In this document: positions 9,363 through 18,615 of the stretch, piece by piece
How the letters are laid out: each line of letters starts with the position of its first letter
How positions within the stretch are numbered: the stretch's first letter is position 1
NCBI GenBank assembly: GCA_022478985.1
Contig: JAKSZP010014469.1
Span: 186,001 to 250,000, forward strand
DNA length: 64,000 bases
DNA from: Massospora cicadina
Taxonomy: Eukaryota > Entomophthoromycota > Entomophthoromycetes > Entomophthorales > Entomophthoraceae
Direction: 5' to 3'
Made by a program: the position numbers and the translations under genes
Notes under the pieces: generated by a model
Databases searched by the model: none
Told to the model about the DNA's origin: nothing
The model's input: the letters and a program-made list of their open reading frames with translations, nothing else

Positions 9363-9918
9363 TGTCACAATTCCATTAGGACTGAATGATAATTGTGGGA
9401 CAGATAGGGTGGAATCTGCCAAAAATGATATCAGTTACAATTATTTGAGTGCCTCAAGATGGGGCAATATTGTGATATAATAAGTTCTTATTGGATCGCC
9501 TCTGTATAAGGTGATAAGGTAATAAGGCAATGTTGACATTTGATTAATATGAAGTAAATTGCCTACAATTAGGGTAACAGAGGATTAGAAAATAACAAGT
9601 CAAATTTTAAGAGAATTGGCGGAATAGAATAGCCCAAGCCATGAGAGCAGTATCACCTGAAGCTTCTGTATATAAGCGAGATGGGCGATTAAGAGAGGTA
9701 GGTTGTTACTAGTAGAGAAGAAATTGGGACAGTGAAAGGTCGCTGTATTTACTAAAAATAAATGAAAATCGATTGGGGCAATTGCTTCTATTTTTAAGTA
9801 TATTTTCAAGTGTGTCTGAAGGACTGACGATCCCCACATCATCTGTCTGGTGCTCAGTGGGTTCAACCTGTACAAACAACATGACAGATCTCTAACAATA
9901 CCATCCGAATTTATAACT
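9363..9918 (+). repeat. 3' LTR of element B
   Basis: Starts TGTCACAATTCC and matches 2139-2685 along its length. The end reads TTTATAACT where the 5' LTR has TTTATAACA, so the last base has mutated. The next five bases, GGCTA (9919-9923), are the right target duplication. Confidence 0.9.
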
Positions 9919-10235
9919 GGCTATACCAACTGATGAGGATGCACAAGGGTCTATGCAATGCGCCTGCAACGTTCCAGAGGGCCATAGACGCTATACTGAG
10001 CGAATTGAAGTTGTCTTGTCCTGGTGAACTTGGACAATATCAATGTGTTCAGTAGGACATTTACTGACCATTTACACCACTTGGAAGAAGTATTCAAGAG
10101 ACTGCCCGCGGTCAACCTGAGGATTAATCTGAGGAAGTGTCACTTATTCACAAAAGAGTTGGAATATCTGGGATTTGTGATCAATTATGATGGATTGCAG
10201 CGGAAACTCAGAAGATCGAAGCCATAGAACTTTGA
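9919..10235 (+). pseudogene. Element A reverse transcriptase, C-terminal part
   Basis: Directly after the target duplication the frame reads LYQLMRMHKGLCNAPATFQR, then AIDAILSELKLSC, then the active-site region NLDNINVFSRTFTDHLHHL and a thumb stretch ending LEYLGFVINYDGLQ. It continues the RT that breaks off at 2138. The tyrosine of YxDD is lost and the second Asp is Asn. The 10024-10227 frame covers most of it. Confidence 0.85.
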
Positions 10236-10239
10236 CTGT

Positions 10240-10810
10240 CCCAAAGAGTGTCTGAGACATCCAAGTGTTCCTTGGAATGGTCAGATACTACAGAGGATTT
10301 ATTCAGGACTTTGCCCAAATCACCGAGCTCTTATTCCATCTGTTGAAGGATCCAAATAAAGGATTTGTATGGAATGAGGAAGCGCAGAAATCCTTCAATG
10401 AATTACAACAGTACCTAATAGATTCTCCAGTTTTGAAATATCCAAATTTTGACCAAAAGTTTATTATACAAACTGATGCTTTTTTGATGGCAATTGGCGC
10501 CATATTAAGCCAAGTAGATGAACTTGGGGATAAGCATCCAGTGGCATATGGGAGCCAGCCACTCTCAGCCACTGAGAGGAAATAACTTATAACTTAGCAA
10601 GAATGCCTTGCGGTACTTTACACCTGTAAGCAGCTTTGGGTATACATCCATGGATTGCACTTCAAAGTGGTGACGGACCAGTCCTCGTGGTGTTAGCTCC
10701 ACAATTTGAGAGAACCAGAAGGTCGACTGGCCTGATGGGCACTTAAGCTACAGGCTTATAATATGAGATTGCCCACCTAGTGGGGCTTTTCACCAGAATG
10801 AAGATGGCTT
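10240..10810 (+). pseudogene. Element A RNase H domain
   Basis: The open frame 10265-10585 reads FLGMVRYYRGFIQDFAQITE, a WNEEAQKSFNELQQYLIDSP connection, then TDAFLMAIGAILSQVDELGD and HPVAYGSQPLSATERK. This is the standard Gypsy sequence between RT palm and RNase H with the first catalytic Asp. After a stop it continues with ECLAVLYTCKQLWVYIHG and KVVTDQSSW, then ends near 10800. It follows the RT half at 9919 with normal spacing. Confidence 0.85.
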
Positions 10811-12038
10811 ATCTTGGTTACTAATGGTCCAGATGGTATACCAGAGGTGGATATGTTATTCCAGAGAATAGTCAATGGAGAAATCGGGAACAAGCACCAA
10901 GAAATCCAAGGTATGCTTCGAAAAGTAATAGAAAACACCAAGACCGTGGATGGACAAGTGTTTAAGATAATTAACGGGAACGGTTACTATTCCCAAAGCT
11001 GTCAGAAAGAGCAGCTATTGTTCATGCCGCTTATAAGGTTGTTGGGCATGGAGGCCTGAGAAAAACAACTGACCATATTTGCCAGTACTACTACTATGAG
11101 TCATTCAACTATGATGTCGCCTACTATCTAGCTTATTGTGTGGAGTGCCAGCTGCACAAGCCACATAATAATACAACTGGATACTGACTGGTCCGCCCTG
11201 TATTTTCCTGGAATATGGTGTCCATCAATGTGATGGGACCGCTGACAATGAGCACAGGGGAAGTCAAGTACATAATGGTTGCTATCAACCATTTGAAAAT
11301 GGGTTGAGATGAAGGCCCTGGTGAAAGTAGACACTACCAGCACTGAAAATTTCATCCTGGATCAAGTAAAATACTGACATGGATGCCTGCAGGTCCTGCT
11401 TAGCGATAATGGGACAAACTTCATGTCTCATGTGATCCTGCGACTGAATGAGATAATGGGGCTCTGAGCATTCATATCTGTACCCTACTAGCTGGATACA
11501 AATGGACTGGTAGAATTAGTGAATAGAATGTTGGCCGCAACGCTGAGGAAGCTGGTCACAGGAAGAACTTCCATGAGGGGAACATAACTGAGTTTGGTGA
11601 CGTTCGCCTATATTATCAGTTATCATATGGTGACGGGAAAAATTCCGTTTGAGTTGTTATACAGGAGGAAGGCGCGTTGCCGCTGATTCTATATTTGGTG
11701 GTGGAAAAAACATCAGGGATGAGTGCCAAACAGTACTTGAACCAACTGAAAAATATCTTGATTGAAATACAATCACAAGCATTGGATACTACGTTGAAGA
11801 AAAGGATATAAGCAAAATTGATAGACAATAGGACCAAATGACCTTGTCAGAATATCTAATAGGCAAAAGATTTGTCTATTGCAATATGCATGGTTTTGGG
11901 AGAAGAAACAAACTGGATGCGTTGTGGTCAGGTCCATTTGCGATTATCACCAAGACAGCTACTGACGCTTACTCCATCAAGAATCTCTTGGATGGAAGAG
12001 TTGTAAATTGTGTCTATTCTAAGTGTTTGAAGCAATAG
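10811..12038 (+). pseudogene. Element A integrase with GPF module
   Basis: The zinc module is visible as IVHAAYKVVGHGGLRKTTDH, YYYYESFN and YCVECQLHK (HHCC). The core gives SINVMGPL where the first Asp is Asn, then KYIMVAINHL, and a strongly broken middle. From 11838 the frame reads FVYCNMHGFGRRNKLDALWS, GPFAIITKTATDAYSIKNLL, the GPY/F module found at the end of Gypsy integrases. The pol of A ends at 12038 without a chromodomain. Many stops show long decay. Confidence 0.82.
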
Positions 12039-12655
12039 ATTGTTGAAAAAAAATATAAGAGTTCCCAAAGGACTGAGGAACCATTAAATTAACCATGTCC
12101 TGTGATTAGGTCAAGTCCAAAAGAAGGACCTCTGAACCAATCTAGATGGTTAAGTCTGAAAAAAGGACCTCTGAACCATAGAAAACTGGTAGATTTAAAA
12201 ATACCTAGGACCCAGTTTGGGGGAAAAGAAAAAGATGGACTGCTGAACTGAAACAAGGTCAAGTATATGGAAAAAAGAAGAAAAAATAAAATATTGATAA
12301 AAATATTGGAAAAAATATAAACCGCATAGAAAAATGATATATTTTATAATTTTTATTGATTATCCTCAATATGGGGATATTTCCACCTATGTCACCTCTT
12401 GGGGGAGGGAGGATGGATCGCAGTAGGAATAAATAACCTGTCAAAATTTATGTGAGATTGGATGCTAGCGAGGGCTAGACCTACACAAAACCAAGTTACT
12501 TGAGAAGATGCAGATCTCTGAGAAAAAGCGACTAGGGGAAGGGAAATTGAGATGTCAGAAGAAGCCAATCATGAAACCTGAGGAGAGGATGGAATCTTCA
12601 TTCACCAACTTTATTGAACTTGGCCAGCAAAGCAAAGAGCATAAGTGGCAGTATC
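12039..12655. other. Tail of element A and possible purine tract/LTR start
   Basis: No coding sequence recognised. The part at 12039-12390 is A/T-rich with repeated AAGGACCTCTGAACC units at about 12125 and 12165. CTTGGGGGAGGGAGGA at about 12397-12412 followed by TGG could be the polypurine tract and 3' LTR start of element A, but the matching 5' LTR is outside the window. Confidence 0.35.
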
Positions 12656-13285
12656 CTAATATAGGATGTTCTCAAGGTCATAAGGATTCAGCGCTAGGGA
12701 TAAAGTCTCAGTGGCTTGGGACCTCAATTCTGCGTGGGGAAGTTCAAAATGAATACTGTTGCCAATGATGAGCTTAGTAGCCAAGACAGCAGGTTTGTAG
12801 TATTGTTTGAGTTGGAAGAGGAACTCAGGAAGCAGGTCTGACCCATCAATAAAGGAGCAATCAAGAGCGAAGGGCATAATTTCATGAGTATCCACAATGA
12901 TGTTCAGCGCATCTGCAAAGGGAGCCAAATACAGGAGAGTTTCGAAATCCAACTCTGGAATTGATGATAGAGGGAGAATTGGCCGTGAGTCATTCAAAAC
13001 AATTGCTAGCATGGTTTCTGAAGGGTTGGTTACCATTTCTAGTAATTCCATGGAAGGACTAGCCGCTGGTGCCAGACTAGGCGTATGAGTCCTGGAAGGA
13101 CCATATAAGAGGTTCCGTTGTGCATCCTGACTCATCTGCTGGAAGAGCCAAAGATCTTGATCAGACAAACTGTTGAGTATCTGTTGGTACTGTGACTTGG
13201 AATTTGACATATGAGCTTGACGAGAGGTAGATATTGGACCTAAATGGAAGTTGACATTATGCACTCTACAATCCATTAAGATCAA
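12656..13285 (-). CDS. Unknown 209-codon protein, no family recognised
   Basis: This minus-strand frame is open for 209 codons in a neighbourhood full of stops, and its composition is balanced rather than biased. From an internal Met the protein begins MSNSKSQYQQILNSLSDQDL, passes a Pro/Ser stretch (THTPSLAPAASP) and ends NPYDLENILY. It has no signal peptide, no obvious membrane segment, and no retroelement motif that I can name. The upstream minus frame 13441-13656 is Ser-rich and might be an earlier exon or chance. It could be a host gene fragment, a captured gene, or a gag of an unfamiliar element. Confidence 0.4.
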   Translation of the reverse strand: MILMDCRVHNVNFHLGPISTSRQAHMSNSKSQYQQILNSLSDQDLWLFQQMSQDAQRNLLYGPSRTHTPSLAPAASPSMELLEMVTNPSETMLAIVLNDSRPILPLSSIPELDFETLLYLAPFADALNIIVDTHEIMPFALDCSFIDGSDLLPEFLFQLKQYYKPAVLATKLIIGNSIHFELPHAELRSQATETLSLALNPYDLENILY

Positions 13286-13784
13286 TTTTGGAGAAAATAA
13301 TAAAATTAATGGTATAAGCTCTTCAGAGAAAAATTAAGAATGATATGAGCAAGAGGTTATTAGAGAAAAATAACAAGGGTAAACATAAATAAGAATTCTT
13401 AATTGGGCAAAAATGAATATTGATGGCAAGAGTGTCCTATCTAGGATGAGGAGAAAATCAGGAAATTGAGGACGCCAGACCAAGAATCCTGAATATGACA
13501 GTTGGTCATATGCCCTGATGGGGGGAAACTGGATCCCAGGACTAATATTGTCACAAAAAAATCAATCAGCACAGCATGACAGTAGATCATGAGGACCGTG
13601 CTCTGAGTAGGTGATAGTGAGGAGGAAGAGGAAGAGAGCTGCATGCCAAAGGTCATTTTGAGCAGCGTTATATATTGATGATTGTACCTTACTTGAGCAA
13701 ATGAAGTATTTGACCAAGTGTCTAAAGTGATGTTCTCCTACCCCAGTCCTTTTCTTGCTGGAAATCTAGGCAAGAGGTGGGATG
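13286..13784. other. Intergenic, nothing firmly recognised
   Basis: The left part is AT-rich. The right part holds a Ser-rich minus-strand frame (13441-13656) of doubtful reality. AGGCAAGAGGTGGGATG at about 13769-13784 looks like a purine tract next to the possible LTR that follows. Confidence 0.3.
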
Positions 13785-14290
13785 TGTTGGGATTTTTGCC
13801 CATTTTCCCAGCCTTCTAGATTACCAGGAATTGCTAGGGGATCTTTCCCTAATGCAAGGTTTATTTGGAAATTGGTTTACCCTGATTTCAGAGTAACTAT
13901 GGTTGGGGGATTTTAGGATATTCGCCTGGTCAGATCCATTGGGGATTGATCTAAACAAATGCTTAAGATCTTGTTGGGAAGAGTTGCTGAAAAAATAGGG
14001 GGATCTGATAGTGATTAACTATCAGGTATAATAATTGGGATTGGTCAGGTTTCATCACTATCTGATTGGTAATGTAAGTAGTATTTTGTGTGGTGAGTGA
14101 TGCTGCCTGCAACTAGCAAATTAATCAGTTGGTTCTTGACATGCCTTAATGGGTAACAAGTCTATTACCTAAGCAGGTAGCTAGCTAAATATGGCTGGTT
14201 TACTTGGACTGAGAGGAAAATCTTAGGGACACATTTTCTTACTCGTTCCATTTTAGGTCTTAAGGATGTCCAATGATGGAATCCTAGCCA
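13785..14290. repeat. Possible solo LTR with 5-bp duplication GGATG
   Basis: The 506-bp segment starts TGTTGGGATT and ends CCTAGCCA, so it has TG...CA ends, and GGATG stands on both sides (13780-13784 and 14291-14295). No second copy is present in the window to confirm it, and a chance match is possible. Confidence 0.35.
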
Positions 14291-14295
14291 GGATG

Positions 14296-14939
14296 GGGAA
14301 GCTCATAGCTGCTGAGATGATGATGGGTGATTCAACAGAAACAGCTTCCTTTTCATTGAAGAGGTGTCAAACCAAGGGTTAGATGACCAAATCCCCACTA
14401 GTAATTCCCTAGAATTCACTTATAATAAAAATAGTTATATAGTTCTCCCATATAGAGTTCTATAGTTTTCATCTGATATACAGTTTAATTAGTAAACTTT
14501 ATCAGCTTTCAATTGTTCTATTCTTTCTCAAGGATATTATTGCTGTGTGCAATAATTGGGAGACTCTTTAAAGAAAAGAGTAAGGATCTGAGAGGGGATC
14601 CAGAGAAGAAGCAGAAACAATTCAGGGATTGCTTCCAACTGGTGAGTCAAACCAGAAAAAACTGTCACCAGGGAATTTCAGAGAAGATTGGGTTTTACAG
14701 TACAAGGGAACAAATCCCTATTTTTAGACATTTTAAGTTTTTTGAGTGGGAATACTGGCCAAGCGTTAGAATGAGATCTAAGAAATCTATTCAACTATGG
14801 ATAATAGTCGTCATACTATTCTCAACTGATTATATCAACAACAATACAATGTGGACTAATTGCACAAAAACTGAACCTGTGCAAGTAATAAGTTTATAGG
14901 GGTTATTATCCAATAATAACCAGAACCATTAAAATTTTA
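14296..14939. other. Unassigned, includes an unrecognised 128-codon frame (14513-14899, +)
   Basis: The plus-strand frame at 14513-14899 begins MFYSFSRILLLCAIIGRLF and is Lys-rich in the middle with a hydrophobic stretch near the end (LWIIVVILFSTDY). No homology is recognised and nothing else supports it, so I regard it as probably fortuitous. The rest is AT-rich and non-coding. Confidence 0.2.
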
Positions 14940-16270
14940 CAGCTGAAATGCTCCACTTGAATATTGATGGGTAGACCCAGCTGCCAGTCCTTTACTTAGA
15001 AAATAGTGAAGCATAGAGGCTACATGATCTCATCATACTCCTTATTCATGGGCTATGATGAAACAGTAAAGAAGATGCTAGCTTGGTACTCCCACAACAC
15101 CTAGGAGAGAGTGGAAAATTATATAAGAAAATTAGAGTAGCCTGCTTGCATTGTCTATAGCCATCAGAGCGAGTTACTGTGATCCTGGAGTCTCACACTA
15201 TCATGGGCAATGGCAGAGTCCATAAAACCTATTAGTAAGTTAAAGTAAGGTATTACTGGGAGGGCATCATGGAGATCATAGCTGAAATCCTGGATGCCTG
15301 TCTGACCTATAAAAAATAAAATCTGCTTCAAGCCCCGCTATTAATATTAACCTAATATGTCCAAATAACTCATCCACACCATAAGTTTGGATGTGGTAGG
15401 TACTCTCCTTCAGAATACCAGGGTAATCAATATATCTTGGTTTGAATTGATCATTTCACCAATTGGGCTGAAATGGTTGCTCTCCCTGCTTAAACTACCA
15501 AAGCCACCGTTACCTTCTTATATCAATATATCCTCACGTAGCATGGTTGCCCTCAGGTCCTCCTTTGAGACAATGAAAAACTTTACCTCAAAGTGATAAA
15601 GCTCCTTGCCACCTTAATGGGAACACAACAACTCTTCTGGCCCCCTAAAATCCATCCACAAATGAGGCCATAGAAAGAGTTAATGGAACCCTGGTTTCTA
15701 TACTCTGCAAAATGGCCAATTCAGACCCTCTCCACTGGGATATCCACCTGATCAGTGCGCTCATGGCATATTGTATTAGTTACTATTGCATCCTCAAAAT
15801 ATCCCCTTTCCATGTGTTGTATGGACAAGAACATTGGGTGCCAGCTTTATTAGTCAAAGATATTTTCTCTGACAGGACTGACCCTAAACAAGCCATGAAA
15901 AAGTTAGCCCAGCACATCATTTAATTAAAATCAAAAGCTATGACTAGCTTGGCAAAGACTGTTACTAAAGAAGGCCAAACTGTTGATGAGAGCTGGGCCA
16001 CTCTTACATCTTCCAAGTATCAGACTTAGTACTGTACACCACAATTAGATCATTCCTATGAGCGAGAAGCTTGGGTCTATCTGGGAGGGACCTTTCATAG
16101 TCATATATAAGCAAGGGGATGAATTCTCTATCAAGTCCCTTCCTTCTAAAGTTACCATAAAATGGTTTTATGCTAATTCTTACTCCTCTATTCACCCCCT
16201 AACACTCTTGAAGGGGATAACGTTGAACAATTACAAGCTTGATATTGTGAGAAGAGCGTTTTGGAGATAA
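14940..16270 (+). pseudogene. Element E integrase remnant
   Basis: A Gypsy integrase broken by many stops. The zinc module is seen as SHTIMGNGRVHK, YYWEGIMEIIAEILDACLTY (second Cys lost). The core begins near 15387 with LDVVGTLLQNTR, followed by NQYILV, and the region of the third acidic residue at about 15670 (ERVNGTL-like in one frame). From 15712 comes MANSDPLHWDIHLISALMAY and the FHVLYGQEHWVP stretch. The C-terminal GPF module is LGSIWEGPFIVIYKQGDEFS (16067-16126). Element F has the similar NWSEPYIVINKQGNEHS. The RT and protease of E are absent here, so E is a truncated fragment. Confidence 0.7.
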
Positions 16271-16970
16271 ATAGAGATAATATTGTCCAAAAAGCCTGAC
16301 CAATTCTTGATGGGGTTTTCTAAAATTTGGGTAGTACTTTTATAAAAATCCTTGGCCAAATTGCACGATTTTTAGTAGTCAGATTGCACTGATCATGTAG
16401 CAGAATTAGGGGAGTTCATCTGAAGTTCCTTCCTGGCCCATTTGCAGTTTACTTCAAACATCTAGGCGGAGACTACCCCTTTTATAGGGTTGGAGAGGGT
16501 TATGCAAGGTGAAAAATGGTATCACCCAATGATTAGGTCAAATTTATATTATAATCCTTACCTCACGGATTTGTCCTACCTGCCATCAACCATGCATCAG
16601 CCATTCCATCAAAGCAAGGTGAGTCTTGAGAGCTCTGATAGGTCAACTACATTATTCCCTAATTTGGCTATACATACCCTAATCAAATTTTATACCTCAT
16701 TCACTTCAAGCTTTGATACAATTTTAGTACTAAGCATTTAGATATCAATAAGGGTTCTCTTTTTTACTCCTCCCATTGAATATAATAAAGACTATAAAAA
16801 CAAAGTTTTTCTAGTAACAATAAAATTCCCATATCTCATATATAAGTGGTATAAAATTCCCTAAACTTATTTATTCCTGCAGTTGAAAGTTTACATCTCC
16901 TGCAAAAATATGTTGATATTCAGGTACAAAAAGCCCCAGCGAGAAGGAAAAGCCTGAATTCCAATAATGA
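16271..16970. other. AT-rich sequence after element E, nothing recognised
   Basis: It may contain the 3' end of element E. An 83-codon plus frame at 16490-16741 has no recognisable content. Confidence 0.3.
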
Positions 16971-17046
16971 ATACATGTTAACTGAGGATGAATCCCCCCC
17001 TTGGGTTGGGACCATCTAGTACTAAAAAAATACATGTTAACTGAGG
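16971..17046 (+). mobile_element. Micro-retroposon (43 nt) with 16-bp target duplication
   Basis: TACATGTTAACTGAGG occurs at 16972-16987 and again at 17031-17046. The 43 nt between them end in ACCATCTAGTACTAAAAAAA. The same 3' end, ACCATCTAGTACTAAAAAA, occurs at 49785-49803, also between a direct duplication. A short shared 3' end plus A-tail plus long, variable duplications is what target-primed reverse transcription leaves, so this looks like an extremely 5'-truncated SINE or LINE tail. Confidence 0.7.
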
Positions 17047-18519
17047 CTAATTTATATGTATGTTTTTGAGCCAATTAAAGAGCATGGAAATTTTGCCAAT
17101 GAATCTATAGATTATTTATAATACCTTGGTTAGTTGACAGATCTACCATACTAAAGAACACTTACTAGGACATATGCTGCCTACTATACTAGAGGACAGA
17201 TGCAAGAGTGTTTATTATAGTTTACTAAAAATAAAGGCTTATATTTATGAATAAACGGTTGGTTTCATTTTTTTATTTATAGGTTGAATGAATATACCTA
17301 AGCATTTAGTAAAAATAATTTAAACACTACCTACCATTATTTATAAATTTATTATTTTTAGGATTACATAAGTTTATGGGTCCAATTAGATTCTTATAGT
17401 TATTTATCAATTAATACCTAGAACTGCTCATATTTAATCTCAGTTAGTTGATAACTCTACTTTACCGGAGAAAAATTATTAGAGAATATACCAGAGAATG
17501 ATTGCTATCTACTATACAAGGGAAGGTGCAAGTGCGTTATATATAATTAATTATAGATTTAATTTAAAGTAATTAGTTTTATATAAAACTTAAGTATGTG
17601 TAATAATAAAATGGTGATAATTTCTACTATGAATAGGCTAAGATTATAGAACAGATGGTAATGATTTATCAATAATATATGTATACATTATACCTCTCAC
17701 ATATACTTCTAATAAATTAAGTAATGGAGCTATATGCATATAGATTAGAGTTTGATTTATAATAAAAATTAATATTTATAACAGAGAATGATAATAAATT
17801 ATAGATTTAAATCTTGCAGCTGGTAACTTTAGATAAACTCTCATTAAGTCATAAATATTATGTAATTATTATATTAGTCTAATTGAGAATTTGTTTTTAA
17901 CCTTCACTTATACTCTATATGCATATTATACCTATAAATTATCTACCAGTATTTAAAGTAAACAATCTAAATTAATTGCACTATCAATAAATTGAGCTAT
18001 AATATATTAATTTATAATAAAAACCAGCTAACATAGAAATAGTTAGTATAAACCTAAAGTTTCTATTATATTAACATAGGTGATAAACTAATATCATGAT
18101 ATAATAAAGAGGGTTAAAATAGTCATGGGATAAATACAGAGATGTCTTACCTAATACCCCACTCTGGTGCTGCAAAAGGTGTTATAAGTAGACTTCATGA
18201 TATAGTCAAGTAAATGAAGAGGCTCATTGGAATTAAGAATATCCATAAATTATAATAGCTTAAATATGATAGCTAATCTTGCTTCTTCTGTAATATATTA
18301 CTTTTGAGGTTTGAGCAGCATAATTGACTTTCTGGTTGACAAGTTATATGTACACTTATAAAAAACAGAATGTTAAATATATATATTAGCTCTTTTTTTA
18401 AAATAAAAGATTCAGCAGTAGCAGGAACCACCCTGTATAAAAACCACCCAAATCTTCCTTTTTTAACTCCATATCATTAATTAATTGATTAATGATAAGA
18501 GGGAATGGAGGAAATTAAT
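17047..18519. other. AT-rich gene-free block, first part
   Basis: Strongly AT-rich, dense with stop codons in every frame. No domain, LTR pair or RNA gene was recognised. Probably very old, mutated repeat sequence. Confidence 0.6.
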
Positions 18520-18615
18520 TATATTCATCCTAGCCAGAACAGGTTTTGAACCTGTTACAGCATTTTTATCCCACCTTAGCTTGTGGTTACAGATGTGTGC
18601 AACTACACCCGGTAG
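18520..18615 (-). repeat. tRNA/7SL-like Pol III-type remnant (possible SINE)
   Basis: Read on the minus strand, the sequence has GGGTGTAGTTGCACACATCT, then GTAACCACAAGCTAAGGTGG, then the perfect hairpin ACAGGTTCAAAACCTGT followed by TCTGGCTA. The hairpin has the 5-bp stem and 7-nt loop of a tRNA T-arm and contains GGTTCAAAACC, a consensus Pol III B box. The left part also resembles the Alu-domain of SRP (7SL) RNA. The rest of a cloverleaf does not fold cleanly. This is a suggestion, not a firm RNA gene call. Confidence 0.35.

Larger units (their letters stand above)
2139..9918 (+). mobile_element. Element B: nested two-LTR Ty3/Gypsy retrotransposon
   Basis: A 7.8-kb element with LTRs at 2139-2685 and 9363-9918, a primer-binding-like site after the first LTR, a purine tract before the second, and gag, protease, dUTPase-like, RT, RNase H and integrase remnants in Gypsy order. 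It is flanked by the 5-bp duplication GGCTA (2134-2138 and 9919-9923) and sits in the RT of older element A. The LTRs are clearly similar but diverged, and the ORFs carry stops and frameshifts, so it is an old, inactive insertion. It also contains a poly-A/CA microsatellite and an internal insertion at about 5645-6729. No chromodomain is seen. Confidence 0.92.

Noticed and set aside
14513..14899. 128-codon plus-strand frame as a gene
   Set aside because: AT-driven composition, no domain, no supporting context; listed only as part of an unassigned stretch.
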